A stretch of 64,000 nt of DNA from JABFRG01 sp046351415 (lineage in GTDB: Bacteria; Myxococcota_A; Polyangia; Polyangiales; Polyangiaceae), in NCBI GenBank assembly GCA_046351415.1, contig JAXLYO010000012.1:124001-188000 (forward strand), read 5' to 3'. Made by a program: the position numbers and the translations under genes. Positions 8,582 through 17,885 of this stretch are shown in pieces (position 1 is the stretch's first letter; each line of letters begins with the position of its first letter). Below the pieces are notes generated by a model. The model had not been told where the DNA came from. It did not search any database and saw nothing but the letters and a program-made list of their open reading frames with translations.

Positions 8582-9331
8582 CTATTTCGCGAAGTGGGCC
8601 GCCCAGACTTGTTCGGCCCACTCGGCGCCGCCCTTGTCCGTCGGATGAATGTGATCACCAGCGCGGGCGATGTTCATGTCGCGCGCATCGAAGAACTTGC
8701 ACGGCGAGACGTTGTCGCGAATGACCTCGACGACGCCAGTGTCCTTCTTCCAAGTGGGCGGGCTCACCCACAAGCATTCGCGCTCACCCGCGGACATGCG
8801 CTTCACGATACCTTTCACGTGAGGTGCGAGCGTGTCCGGGTGTGGAACGAAGACATCGTTTGCGCCGAGCGTCACGATGACGATGTCGGGCTTGTGACGA
8901 GCGAGTAGCTCACGGAACTTCGCCTGTTGGTCGAACGTCGAAATGCTCGCGCTCACCCAAGAATCGCTGATGAACCGCTTGGCTCCGGCGGCCTTGAACT
9001 TGGCTTCGAGTGCTCGCGTGAGACCCGCCTGCCCGCCGACCATCGAATCGCCGCAGTGGAGGACGACCTTGCCCGCGAACGAGCGCGGTTCGCCGGAACC
9101 CGCGTCGGAGGTACTGGAAGAGGCGGAATCCGAGGCGCCACCATCGGAGGGAGCTTCGGCAGGGGACCCGCCGGGCGCCGTCGTGGTCACGGTCGCCGCC
9201 GGAGCGCTTACGCTTGCGCTCGCGCTCGCGGGCAAACGAGGTTCCGGTGGCGGCTCACCAACGCGCGCAGGCTTCGAGCAAGAGCTCGCCAGACACAAAA
9301 CGACGATCGCTAACGGTAGGTGCGTTCGCAC
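8582..9331 (-). CDS. SGNH/GDSL-family hydrolase, exported lipoprotein
   Basis: A 249-residue protein starting at GTG 9331, preceded by an AAGG ribosome site. A signal peptide with lipobox-like LASSC is followed by an Ala/Ser/Pro-rich linker to about residue 95. The hydrolase domain then shows block I (HCGDSMVGG), a block III-like GAND and block V (DHIHP), giving the Ser, Asn and Asp/His of the SGNH fold. Such enzymes commonly deacylate or acylate cell-wall or extracellular glycans. It converges with the pseudokinase gene, nine bases away, and is divergent from the lipase gene at 9422. Substrate unknown. Confidence 0.8.
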   Translation of the reverse strand: MRTHLPLAIVVLCLASSCSKPARVGEPPPEPRLPASASASVSAPAATVTTTAPGGSPAEAPSDGGASDSASSSTSDAGSGEPRSFAGKVVLHCGDSMVGGQAGLTRALEAKFKAAGAKRFISDSWVSASISTFDQQAKFRELLARHKPDIVIVTLGANDVFVPHPDTLAPHVKGIVKRMSAGERECLWVSPPTWKKDTGVVEVIRDNVSPCKFFDARDMNIARAGDHIHPTDKGGAEWAEQVWAAHFAK

Positions 9332-9421
9332 GAGCGCCTTTTTGCCACAAGCACGCCGATTTGTGGAAGTTCCCGGTGCGAGTAGGCTCTGATTCGGGAT
9401 AAGGAACGGTTCCGAGGCGCC

Positions 9422-10555
9422 ATGGACCGCATTTACTTTTCGCCAGGCATGTTCGGGTTCGGTCGGCTCGTGTCGTTCGAATATTTCGGGCACTTCGCGA
9501 AGGCGCTGGAGGCCGAGTTTCGCGCCCACGGACGTGACGTAGTGACCTATACGGTGGACGTACTTCCGACGGCATCGATTCGGCGCCGAGCGGCCAAGTT
9601 GGCGGAGCTCGTCGCCAAGACGGCGGGCAACGACGCGGGAGCGATCCACCTCGTGGGGCACTCGACCGGAGGCCTCGACGCGCGCCTCGTCGCGTCTCCG
9701 AGCGCGCACCTTCCTATCCCCAAGGACGCGCTCGATTGGCTTCCGCGGCTTCGCTCGGTGACGACGCTCAATGCGCCGCACTACGGAACCCCGCTCGCGA
9801 GCTTCTTCGCGACCGTGAGTGGACAGCGCATGCTCTACGCCATTTCGGCGCTCACCGTGGTTGGCCTCGGTCTCGGGAAGCACCCGCTGTCGGCCATCAG
9901 CACACTCGTGTGGGCGGTCGGCCGGGCCGATGCGGCGCTCGATCTCCACCTGCTCGATCGCGTTGCCGACTCCATCGTAGGCGCGCTCGAGCCTGCACGA
10001 AGTCGCGAAGTGCAGTCTTTTCTCCACGCCATCAAGGAAGACCAGGGGGCCGTCATCCAGCTTTCGCCCGAAGCGATGGATCTCTTCCAAGCGGGGGTCG
10101 AAGACCGAGTCGGGGTGTACTACCAATGCGCCGCGAGCATGGCTCCGCCGCCCACTGCGGGACGCATTCTCCGGACGTTGAAGGGGCCTTTTTCAGCAGT
10201 TACGACTGCGCTCTTCGCCACCTTGCAGCAGGTCACCTCGCGCTACGACGAGCGGTACCCCTGCGCGGCCCCGTTCGCCGGTCCTCAACAGGAGGCGGCC
10301 CTTGCGCAGGCTTTTGGTCGCGCACCGGGGGCTCGCGCAAACGATGGCGTCGTACCCCTTCGATCGCAGCTCTGGGGGCATCTTGCTTGGTGCGGGCATG
10401 GCGATCACCTCGACGTGCTCGGTCACTTCCACGACGATCGCGGAAACGAGCATCGCGATTGGATGCGCAGCGGGGCGGACTTCAACCGAAGCCGTTTTCG
10501 TGAGCTCACGGTCGCGATCGCCCGCGGTATGCTCGAAGGTCGCCCGCCCGCGTGA
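9422..10555 (+). CDS. alpha/beta-hydrolase, lipase-like
   Basis: A 377-residue serine hydrolase with a nucleophile elbow GHSTGG at residues 79-84 (Ser81) in the 'HLVGHSTGGLDAR' context of bacterial lipases and phospholipases, and a late 'GHGDHLDVLGHFHD' segment that probably supplies the catalytic histidine. It has no signal peptide and no clear membrane helix, so it is probably cytoplasmic or exported by another route. Its stop overlaps the GTG of the next gene, a glycosyltransferase (GTGA), so the two are translationally coupled; a role in making or trimming a glycolipid is inference from this. Confidence 0.8.
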   Translation: MDRIYFSPGMFGFGRLVSFEYFGHFAKALEAEFRAHGRDVVTYTVDVLPTASIRRRAAKLAELVAKTAGNDAGAIHLVGHSTGGLDARLVASPSAHLPIPKDALDWLPRLRSVTTLNAPHYGTPLASFFATVSGQRMLYAISALTVVGLGLGKHPLSAISTLVWAVGRADAALDLHLLDRVADSIVGALEPARSREVQSFLHAIKEDQGAVIQLSPEAMDLFQAGVEDRVGVYYQCAASMAPPPTAGRILRTLKGPFSAVTTALFATLQQVTSRYDERYPCAAPFAGPQQEAALAQAFGRAPGARANDGVVPLRSQLWGHLAWCGHGDHLDVLGHFHDDRGNEHRDWMRSGADFNRSRFRELTVAIARGMLEGRPPA

Positions 10556-11838
10556 CAGAGGTGATAGACCGTAAGCACATGGAGCGAAAACTTCGCGTCC
10601 TCTTCTTGAACGATACTTCGCGCAACGGCGGGCCGGGTCGTAGTCTTTTCTACATCCTTCGCTTCCTCGACACGTCGCGCATCCATCGCGCCGTCGTCTT
10701 GCCGCGCCCTGGGGTCATCAGTGAGATGTATCGAACTGCCGGCGTGGCGGACGAACTCTTCTTCGAGCACGACCTCGTCGAAAACCCGGTAGAGCCCGCG
10801 TCTCGTGCGATGGTTCGCGAAGACTTCGACGCGCCGCTCGGTGTTCGCGCGTCTCGCTTGGTCGTCAACGTCATGCGTGGCGCGAGAGGCATCTTGCGCC
10901 TCCGTCGTCGCATTCTCCTCGGGCCGTACGATCTCATCTACTGCAACGGTACGAACGCATGTTTCGCCGGAGGGGCCCTCGCACGCATGACGGGCGTTCC
11001 CGCGCTCTGGCACGTCCGCTACACGTCGGTGCCGAAGGCGCTGACTGACTTGCACACGAAGCTCGCGTCCCACCCCAACGTGGCGCGCATCGTCTGCGTG
11101 TCGAACGCATCGGCGAGCCTTTTTCCGAGCCAGAAGGACAAAGTGCGCGTCATCCACAACGCGCTCGATCCGGCGGACTTCGACACGTCCTCCATCGTTC
11201 CGCTGCTTCGCAAGGAACTGCGCCTTCCGGCGGACACCATCGTGTTCGGAAGTCAGGGGCGCATCTTGCCGCGCAAAGGCTACGTAGAGATGATCCACGC
11301 CGCCAAGCAGATGCTCGAGCGACTCTCTCCGAGCGAAAAGGGCCGCGCGCATTTCGCGGTCCTCGGCGACACACCGGACGACATCCAGCCCGATCACCTC
11401 GCCGAATGTCGCGCGCTCGTCGAAAAATTGGGACTCGAAAAGCAGTTCACCTTCCTTGGTTTTCGGTCCAATGTCGCCGAGTACGCGAGCGATTTCGACG
11501 TCGCCGTCGTTCCGAGCACCTATGCCGATCCGCTGCCGCGCGCCGTCATCGAATCGATGGCGCTCGGCAAGCCCGTTGTCGCGTTCGACGTCGGGGGCGT
11601 GGGCGAGATGCTCCAACATGGCGTCACGGGCACTCTCATCTCCGGGAGCCCTCCGGACGTGAGCGCCCTCGGCGAGGCGTTCTTCCAGTACTTCCACGAC
11701 GCCGATCGCCGTGCGCGCGAGGGTCGTGCAGGACGCGCGCACATCGAGCGCGAGTACGATGCGCGCATCCACGGCGAGCGCATCCAGGCTCAGATCTTCG
11801 AAGCCGTGGCGGACAAGGGCCGTCAGTCGAAAAGCTGA
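10552..11838 (+). CDS. GT4-type glycosyltransferase
   Basis: A 428-residue GT-B glycosyltransferase. The N-terminal half starts with 'LRVLFLNDTSRNGGPGRSLFYIL', the glycine-rich acceptor loop of GT4 enzymes. The C-terminal half has 'GSQGRILPRKGY', 'FLGFRSNVAEY' and the E-x7-E region 'PRAVIESMALGKPVVAFD', which binds the sugar-nucleotide diphosphate. It starts at a GTG overlapping the lipase stop. A second possible start is the ATG at 10579. Its 3' end overlaps by 16 bases the convergent deacetylase gene. It probably adds a sugar during envelope polysaccharide or glycolipid synthesis. Confidence 0.9.
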   Translation: MTEVIDRKHMERKLRVLFLNDTSRNGGPGRSLFYILRFLDTSRIHRAVVLPRPGVISEMYRTAGVADELFFEHDLVENPVEPASRAMVREDFDAPLGVRASRLVVNVMRGARGILRLRRRILLGPYDLIYCNGTNACFAGGALARMTGVPALWHVRYTSVPKALTDLHTKLASHPNVARIVCVSNASASLFPSQKDKVRVIHNALDPADFDTSSIVPLLRKELRLPADTIVFGSQGRILPRKGYVEMIHAAKQMLERLSPSEKGRAHFAVLGDTPDDIQPDHLAECRALVEKLGLEKQFTFLGFRSNVAEYASDFDVAVVPSTYADPLPRAVIESMALGKPVVAFDVGGVGEMLQHGVTGTLISGSPPDVSALGEAFFQYFHDADRRAREGRAGRAHIEREYDARIHGERIQAQIFEAVADKGRQSKS

Positions 11839-12539
11839 GGTCCGCGCACCACGTTGCGCTGTGCGGCCCAGCGCAGGAGAGAGCGCACTTCGCTTTTGGC
11901 CACGCTCGAACGCATGTCCCCTGGGTGGATCGCAACGCGCGTCGGAAGCACGGCCGCCATGGGGCGTGCCGCGCGGCAGTAGAGAACCGTCGAGGCCAGG
12001 CGCCCCACGGAACGGGTCGCGAAATTGAGGACGAGGCTCGACCGAACTTTCCGCGCACTCGGGTCATAGATGCGGAGGTGGTCTTCCGTGTAGCGGATGC
12101 CTCGCACGGCGAGCGCCGGGACGAGCCACGGCGAAAAGGACCACGCGGGCGCCACGAACCCATCGACCCGAAGGTCGAGACGCTCTAGAAGCCCAAGCCC
12201 ACGGTCGAGGCGCGCACAGCCTTCCGTCTCGTTCAAGGCGGCGAATTCGGCTTCTCCTGCAGACACGACGCGCTGCCGAAAGAACCCCGAGAGCCCAGAA
12301 CGTTGGGTGGGCTCGGAGCGGTGAAAGTAGCCGTGCAAGAAGAGCTCGAACCCGTCGGCCTGAAGCTCGCGGAGGCGGGATGCGAACGCGCCGTCCTCTT
12401 CCAAGGGAGCCTTCCGGTGGTGATTCGGAACGACCAGGAGGGCGGGCTTGATGCCGAACGTTCCACAGAGGGCGATGGCGGCATCGACCTCCTCGCGGAA
12501 GGCGGGTGACACGTCGTGAAGGCTGACGTGAACGTTCAT
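11823..12539 (-). CDS. polysaccharide deacetylase-family protein (DUF2334-like)
   Basis: A 238-residue protein resembling the NodB/DUF2334 carbohydrate-esterase barrel: 'VSLHDVSP' near the start (metal-binding Asp), 'FELFLHGYFHR' (metal-binding His pair) and 'GFVAPAWSFSPW' further on. There is no signal peptide, so action on a cytoplasmic, lipid-linked glycan is more likely than on finished wall. Its ATG overlaps the TGA of the upstream glycosyltransferase (ATGA), giving a two-gene minus-strand operon. In this setting it probably N-deacetylates a sugar of the same glycan. Confidence 0.82.
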   Translation of the reverse strand: MNVHVSLHDVSPAFREEVDAAIALCGTFGIKPALLVVPNHHRKAPLEEDGAFASRLRELQADGFELFLHGYFHRSEPTQRSGLSGFFRQRVVSAGEAEFAALNETEGCARLDRGLGLLERLDLRVDGFVAPAWSFSPWLVPALAVRGIRYTEDHLRIYDPSARKVRSSLVLNFATRSVGRLASTVLYCRAARPMAAVLPTRVAIHPGDMRSSVAKSEVRSLLRWAAQRNVVRGPQLFD

Positions 12540-13831
12540 GCGTTCCCGACTCTAGCAGCCGCCCTGCCAAGGAGGGCTTCGTAGTGATCCAGTAGGCGAT
12601 CGAAATGGTCCTCGACGCTGAGGATGCTCTTCGCGAAGCCGGCTGCATCGGCACGGACGGCGAGGGGGGCCGCCTCGATGCGCGAAAGCAGTTCGCTTCC
12701 GGCGCGGGCCAGGTCTTCGGCGTCGAGGCTCCGGTGGAGGAGACGACTATGCGACGCACCCCATTCCGATGCGCCTCCTTCGTCGGGCAGGACCGCGGGG
12801 ACGCCGCAGGCAAGGGCTTCGGCAACGCCGAGTCCGAACGTCTCGTAGGGGCACGCGTGGAGGAGGGCCGCGCTTTCACGCAGGGTTGCGGCGAGCTTTT
12901 CCCTGTCCTTCTCGAAACCTACGAAGCGTACTTGAGGTAAGTCCTTAGCGCTCGCTTCGAGCCGTTTGCGCTCCGGCCCATCGCCGACGACCCACAGCTC
13001 GAGGTCCCTTCGCGTCCGGGCCATCCGACGAAACGCATCCAGTACGACGTCGACGCGCTTTTCGATGGCCAGGCGACCGATGGTGACGAGGCGCTTCGGC
13101 GCGGAACCGCTCGCCATCTCCATCGCGCGCTCGGGCGAAGGTCGGAACGTCTCCTTGTCGACGCCGAAGGGAAGGAGCACGAGGTTGTCCAGGCCATGTG
13201 CCGAAAGACTCGACTGAAGGTGCTTGGTCGCGACGAACACCGCCTCGGAGCGCTTCGCGATATGCCGCACCCAGGCCCAGAGAGGGGCCGTCGCGGCCTT
13301 TCGGACGGAGCTCGGGAACCGCCCGAGGAGCACTCGTTCGTACGTATCGATGAAATCCGAGTGCCAGAGGAAGGTTCGGATGCCGTAGTCACCGCGGGGG
13401 ATGCGATCGGCGATGAGCGCCGCCGCGTAGGGGGAGTGCACCTCGAAGACGTCGGGACGGAGCTCGCGGACCGCTCGCGCGATGGGTTCTGCGCGGTAGA
13501 GAAGGTGGTACGACGGGTCATACGGCATCTGCGGCCCGCCTACGAACTGCAGCCAAAAGTGCGTGTCGCGCGTGTCGCGTTCGTCCTCCGACTGCGTAGC
13601 TTCGTTCGCCTCCGTATGGCTGAACTTGGTCGGGACTGTTGAGGAAATTGGGCCTCTTCCGGGCGGCGTGGTATGGCCCAGTTCTTGTAAAGAGTCGATT
13701 GGACCGGGCGCGACCACACGCACCTCGTGACCCCTTTTCCCCAGTACGTTTCCCTTCGCTTCCAAATGGCTTCGAACACCTCCTCCGCGCTGCGAAAAAA
13801 ACTCAGTCAAATCGAGGGTCTTCCTTCGCAT
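12536..13831 (-). CDS. GT4-type glycosyltransferase
   Basis: A 431-residue GT-B enzyme. The start at 13831 is followed by 'KTLDLTEFFSQRGGGVRSHL', a standard opening for this glycosyltransferase group, then 'FEVHSPYAAALIADRIP', 'LVTIGRLAIEKRVD' and the E-x7-E segment 'PYETFGLGVAEALACGVPAVLPDEGG'. It is the first gene of a pair with the deacetylase downstream. An open frame continues far upstream to 15436, but that part is antisense to the neighbouring glycosyltransferase and is not real. Its 5' end overlaps that of the divergent gene at 13766. Confidence 0.88.
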   Translation of the reverse strand: MRRKTLDLTEFFSQRGGGVRSHLEAKGNVLGKRGHEVRVVAPGPIDSLQELGHTTPPGRGPISSTVPTKFSHTEANEATQSEDERDTRDTHFWLQFVGGPQMPYDPSYHLLYRAEPIARAVRELRPDVFEVHSPYAAALIADRIPRGDYGIRTFLWHSDFIDTYERVLLGRFPSSVRKAATAPLWAWVRHIAKRSEAVFVATKHLQSSLSAHGLDNLVLLPFGVDKETFRPSPERAMEMASGSAPKRLVTIGRLAIEKRVDVVLDAFRRMARTRRDLELWVVGDGPERKRLEASAKDLPQVRFVGFEKDREKLAATLRESAALLHACPYETFGLGVAEALACGVPAVLPDEGGASEWGASHSRLLHRSLDAEDLARAGSELLSRIEAAPLAVRADAAGFAKSILSVEDHFDRLLDHYEALLGRAAARVGNA

Positions 13832-15454
13832 TTGTCGGTACCGAAAGCGGGGGCAGCGGGGGACGCCGTACGGCCTGCAGAGTACGCCTCGGAGGGCGCC
13901 GGAGCAACGAGCGAACGGGCACCCGAAAGGGCGACCAGTGTCGCAAAAGTCGCCCACCTCAAGCCTAGGTCCGCGTTTTCGCTCGATGAATCGGCGCCGC
14001 CGAGCTCGAGTCAGTCGCCCTTCGCATCCCTCTTCTCTCGCTATGGGCGGCCGCTCAAAATCGCAATTCTTAGCGATTTCACAAAGATATCGTACGCGAA
14101 CGGAGCAGCGTTCCAGACGCGCTTCCTGTATCAAGAATTGCGTCGCTGTGGTCACCAAGTCACAGTCATCGGCCCCAAGGACCCCAGCGCCACGGAAGAG
14201 GACATGGCCCCCGGCACGGTGGCCCTTCCTTCGATGCCGCTCAAGTTCTACCCGGGGCTTTACCTCCCGCTTCCGCTGGAGAGCTGGGTATTCGACCCGA
14301 CCCGCTGGGACTTCGACCTCGTGTTCGCGCAGACGACGACGCTCCTCATGGAGTTCGGCATCTGGCTCCGCAAGATGCTCGGCGTTCCGTTGTTGTGTGT
14401 AAACACCACGCACCTCGCGGCTGCCTACGACGTGCTCCTTCCCGAGCGCCTCTCGAAGATCGAGATGGTCCACGCGGCGCTCCACGTCGCGCTCCAGCGC
14501 CCCTACGAGAAATACTTCTCCTCGATCTACAACGACACCGACGGCCTCGTCGTTCTCAGCGAAGGCTTGCGCACCTACTGGCGTGAGCGCGGCGTCACTG
14601 CGCCGATTCACGTCATCCCGCGCGCCGTTCAGCCCGAGATCTTCGACCGCCCCATCGGTGCAGACCCCTACGTCGACTTCCTCGGTGATCACGAAGGTCC
14701 GCGTATTCTCTGTGCCGGCCGCCACACGCGCGAGAAGTACCAAGACCGCCTCATCCGCATTTTCGCGAAGCACGTGCTGCCGGCCGCGCCGAATGCGACG
14801 CTCACGCTCGTTGGGCAAGGACCCGACACGGAATTCTACCAACGCGTCGCGCGTGAATGCGGCGTGGCCGATCGCGTGTTCTTCCCCGGTGAAGTGCCGT
14901 TCCTGCGCATGGCGGACTACTACGCGTACGCCGATGTCTTCGCACATACCTCGCTCAGCGAGACGTACGGAAACGTCCTCGGCGAAGCTCTCTGGTGTGG
15001 AACGCCTACCGTTGCATTCGCCGACGGCATGGGGGCGAGCTCGCAAATCCGCGACGGCGAGGGGGGCATCCTCATCGGTCCGGGCAAGGGAGCATCCGAC
15101 GAAGCCGATGGCGATCGCGCTTTCGGTGCAGCGGTCGTGCGCTTCTTGAATGACCCCAATCTTCGCGCCCGCCTCGGCAAGGGTGCTGCGCGCGCCGCTC
15201 GCGAACGTGCCGCTCCCGCTGCCGTGCTCGGCAAGGTCGCCGAAGCGTTCCGTCACGCGCAAGATCACGCGAAGCGGGCGGGGCTCCGTCCGGTCATGGA
15301 CGGCCCGAAAATCATCAAGTGGGCAAAGACGTTCGACCACTTTCGTCGTTGGGCGCTCGGCAACGGCGCACTCGTCGCCATGGGGCGCTTGCGCAAGCCG
15401 CACTCCGTCAGTGGCGCGGTGCATCCGCAGATCCACACGCCGAATCTTCGCTGA
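13766..15454 (+). CDS. GT4-type glycosyltransferase with an extra N-terminal region
   Basis: A protein of about 562 residues. The first 90-100 residues are Ser/Ala/Pro-rich and unstructured in appearance; the enzyme starts at 'LKIAILSDFTKISYANGAAFQTRFL'. The donor half includes 'ILCAGRHTREKYQDRLIRIF', 'LTLVGQGPDTEFY' and the E-x7-E region 'SETYGNVLGEALWCGTPTVAF'. The start is uncertain: ATG 13727, ATG 13766 and a TTG at 13832 are in frame, and the first two overlap the 5' end of the divergent glycosyltransferase. It ends 24 bases before the convergent epimerase gene. Confidence 0.88.
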   Translation: MASNTSSALRKKLSQIEGLPSHLSVPKAGAAGDAVRPAEYASEGAGATSERAPERATSVAKVAHLKPRSAFSLDESAPPSSSQSPFASLFSRYGRPLKIAILSDFTKISYANGAAFQTRFLYQELRRCGHQVTVIGPKDPSATEEDMAPGTVALPSMPLKFYPGLYLPLPLESWVFDPTRWDFDLVFAQTTTLLMEFGIWLRKMLGVPLLCVNTTHLAAAYDVLLPERLSKIEMVHAALHVALQRPYEKYFSSIYNDTDGLVVLSEGLRTYWRERGVTAPIHVIPRAVQPEIFDRPIGADPYVDFLGDHEGPRILCAGRHTREKYQDRLIRIFAKHVLPAAPNATLTLVGQGPDTEFYQRVARECGVADRVFFPGEVPFLRMADYYAYADVFAHTSLSETYGNVLGEALWCGTPTVAFADGMGASSQIRDGEGGILIGPGKGASDEADGDRAFGAAVVRFLNDPNLRARLGKGAARAARERAAPAAVLGKVAEAFRHAQDHAKRAGLRPVMDGPKIIKWAKTFDHFRRWALGNGALVAMGRLRKPHSVSGAVHPQIHTPNLR

Positions 15455-15478
15455 CGAGTACGCCGTTGGGCGGTCGGG

Positions 15479-16438
15479 TCAGGCGTTGTGCCGAACCCAG
15501 TCGACCACGGTCATGAGGCCGCGTTCGATGTGGATTTCGGGCTTCCACCCGAGTTCGCTTTCGGCTCGCGAGATGTCAGCGAACGTTGCGTCGACATCGC
15601 CGAGTGGTTGCGGCGCTCGTTCGATGACGGGCGCGGTGCCTGTCGCCTTCGTGAGTGCCGTCACGAGGTCCCCGAGCGTGATCGGATTGCCGGAGCCGAG
15701 ATTGTAGGCGCGGAACCCCCTAGGGCATTGGTCGCTAGCTGCGAGGACACCGCGCGTGATGTCGTCCACATGCGTGAAATCGCGGCGCATGCTTCCGTCA
15801 CCGAAGACCGTGATGCTTCGCCCCTCCAGCATGGCGCGCGTGAAGAGCGTGATCGCCATCTCGGGCCTCTGACGCGCTCCGTATACGGTGAAGAATCGAA
15901 GCGCCGCGCAGCGCAGGTCGGGGCAGCTCTTCGTGTAGGCGTGGAGCAAGAGTTCGGCGCCGCGCTTCGATGCTGCGTAGGGAGACTCGGGCGCGATGCA
16001 CGGGGCATCTTCACGTGCGGGTAGGGGAGTCGAGTTTCCGTAGACCGAAGAGCTCGAGGCGACCGCGAGCTTTCGAATGCCGCTTGCGATGGTGAGCTGG
16101 GCGATGAGCGCCGTGCCTTCGACGTTCACGCGCGCGTAGTCTGCGGGCCGCTGAAAACTCGGCCGCACACCCGCGAGGCCCGCCAGGTGGATGACGCGCT
16201 CGCACCCATCGATGGCCTTTTCTGCAAGTGCGCGCTCAGTGACGCAGCCGCGAAAGAGTGTGACGCGTTTGCCGAACTCGCGCTGGAGGTCGGCCAGGTT
16301 TCGCTCTTTGTACGCCGTGGGGTACGGCGCATTGGAAAAATCATCGAGGATGTTCACGTCCTCGCCGCGGAGCAGGAGCGCACGCGAGACGTGACTGCCA
16401 ATGAATCCGACGCCGCCCGTTACGAGCGCGCGGGTCAT
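15479..16438 (-). CDS. NAD-dependent sugar-nucleotide epimerase/dehydratase
   Basis: A 319-residue extended short-chain dehydrogenase. It has the NAD-binding glycine motif GGVGFIGS at the start, 'VIHLAGLAGVRPSF', the SSSSVYG strand, the catalytic Y-x3-K (SPYAASK), 'LRFFTVYGARQRPEMAI' and 'RRDFTHVDDITRG'. These details are typical of UDP-glucuronate 4-epimerase-like enzymes ('AGVR', 'YGPWGRPDMA'). Its ATG overlaps the stop of the UDP-glucose dehydrogenase gene (ATGA), which fits a path UDP-glucose to UDP-glucuronate to UDP-galacturonate. The exact substrate is inference. Confidence 0.9.
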   Translation of the reverse strand: MTRALVTGGVGFIGSHVSRALLLRGEDVNILDDFSNAPYPTAYKERNLADLQREFGKRVTLFRGCVTERALAEKAIDGCERVIHLAGLAGVRPSFQRPADYARVNVEGTALIAQLTIASGIRKLAVASSSSVYGNSTPLPAREDAPCIAPESPYAASKRGAELLLHAYTKSCPDLRCAALRFFTVYGARQRPEMAITLFTRAMLEGRSITVFGDGSMRRDFTHVDDITRGVLAASDQCPRGFRAYNLGSGNPITLGDLVTALTKATGTAPVIERAPQPLGDVDATFADISRAESELGWKPEIHIERGLMTVVDWVRHNA

Positions 16439-17835
16439 CGCACGCTACCGACGGCTCGTGAGCTCTTCGGAGGTGTGACGGCGGTGGAACCGGAGTTCGG
16501 AACACCGATGCCCTGATAGCGAAGGCCCGCGCGTACGACGTCGGATGGGCGCCAGATGTTGCGACCGTCGATGATCGGGGCCGCACCATCCGGACCGTCG
16601 ACGAGACGCTTTCGAATCTCGCGGAAGTTCGGCGCGCGATAGCTGCGCCACTCGGTCAAGAGGACGAGCGCATGGGCGTCTTTCAGTGCGTCGTAGTCGC
16701 GATCGACGACGCGAATGGAGTCGGCGAACACGCCCCCGTCGGAGGTGGCGGCGCGAAGGAAGTTCGAGCCCGCCTCCGGGTCGTGACCGACGATGCGCGC
16801 GCCTTTTTCTGCGAGCAGACGTGCGAGCTTCACCGAAGGAGCGTCGCGAACGTCGTCGGTCTCGGGCTTGAAGGCGAGGCCCCAAAAGGCCAGTGTTTTG
16901 CCTTTGACCGAGCCGCATGCGCGAGTGACGAGCTCGGCGAGGAACGCGCCTTGCTCTTCGTTGGCGCCGTGGGTTGCCTCCGCGAGGCGCATGGGGACGC
17001 CGTGCATGCGGCCGAGCGCGAGAAGCGCGAGCACGTCCTTTGGAAAGCATGAGCCGCCGTAGCCAGGCCCCGAGTAGAGGAACTTCTTTCCGATGCGGGA
17101 GTCGGCACCGACCCCGAGACGCACCGAGTGGATGTCTGCGCCCGTGGCGTCGCAAAGGCGAGCGAGCTCGTTCATGAACGAGACACGCATGGCGAGCATG
17201 GTGTTGGACGCGTACTTGATGAGTTCGCTCGAGCGCGGGTCGGTCAGAACGACGCGCTCCCCGGAAAGCTGAAGCGGTGCGTAGAGCGCGCGCAACGTCT
17301 CGCGAGCGTTGTCGGTGCGGGCGCCGACCACGATGCGTTCCGGCTTGAAGAAGTCGGAGATGGCGTCGCCCTCTTTCAAGAATTCGGGGTTCGATACGAC
17401 TTCGAACTCGCAGCGATCGGGACTGAGCCCGTCAATCTTGTCTTGGAGGGCGTCGCACGTTCCAACGGGAACCGTGCTCTTGATGACGATGATGCCGCTC
17501 TTCTTTGCCGCCTTTGCGATTTGCGCGCCCGCTTCGAACACCGCGCGAACGTCGGCCGAACCATCGGGTCCGGCAGGTGTTCCAACGGCGATGAAGTACG
17601 CGTCGGCCTCGTCCCAAGGAGCGCTGAGCCCCGTCGCGAAGGAGAGCCTTCCGTTGCGACGATTGCGGCGGATGAGGTCGGAGAGGCCCGGCTCGTAGAT
17701 AGGAACCTGGCCGCTCGAGAGCGCGTCGACCTTCGCGGGATCGATGTCGACGACGAGCACGTCGTGTCCAAGATCACTGAGCCCAGTACCGGTAACGAGG
17801 CCTACGTAGCCTGCGCCGTAAACGACGAGTCGCAT
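16435..17835 (-). CDS. ugd: UDP-glucose 6-dehydrogenase
   Basis: A 466-residue nucleotide-sugar dehydrogenase. It shows the Rossmann motif GAGYVG (residues 6-11), 'YEPGLSDLI', 'FIAVGTP', 'KSTVPVGT', 'SNPEFLKEGDAISDFFKPERIVVG', the linker 'SSELIKYASNTMLAMRVSFMNE' and the catalytic cysteine in GYGGSCFPKD (about 262). It oxidises UDP-glucose to UDP-glucuronate with two NAD+. The ATG at 17835 is the natural start; the longer frame upstream is non-coding. It lies 50 bases after the last of four membrane-protein genes and is coupled to the epimerase. A Pro/Ser-rich C-terminal tail follows the last enzyme domain. Confidence 0.97.
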   Translation of the reverse strand: MRLVVYGAGYVGLVTGTGLSDLGHDVLVVDIDPAKVDALSSGQVPIYEPGLSDLIRRNRRNGRLSFATGLSAPWDEADAYFIAVGTPAGPDGSADVRAVFEAGAQIAKAAKKSGIIVIKSTVPVGTCDALQDKIDGLSPDRCEFEVVSNPEFLKEGDAISDFFKPERIVVGARTDNARETLRALYAPLQLSGERVVLTDPRSSELIKYASNTMLAMRVSFMNELARLCDATGADIHSVRLGVGADSRIGKKFLYSGPGYGGSCFPKDVLALLALGRMHGVPMRLAEATHGANEEQGAFLAELVTRACGSVKGKTLAFWGLAFKPETDDVRDAPSVKLARLLAEKGARIVGHDPEAGSNFLRAATSDGGVFADSIRVVDRDYDALKDAHALVLLTEWRSYRAPNFREIRKRLVDGPDGAAPIIDGRNIWRPSDVVRAGLRYQGIGVPNSGSTAVTPPKSSRAVGSVR

Positions 17836-17885
17836 GTGCAGTTGGATTAGCAGGATAGGGGCAAATTGTTCACGTTTTTCGACGC

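Noticed and set aside
13832..15436. Long minus-strand open frame joined to the glycosyltransferase at 12536-13831
   Set aside because: It is antisense to the plus-strand glycosyltransferase with recognisable motifs; codon composition and lack of domains show it to be a high-GC shadow.
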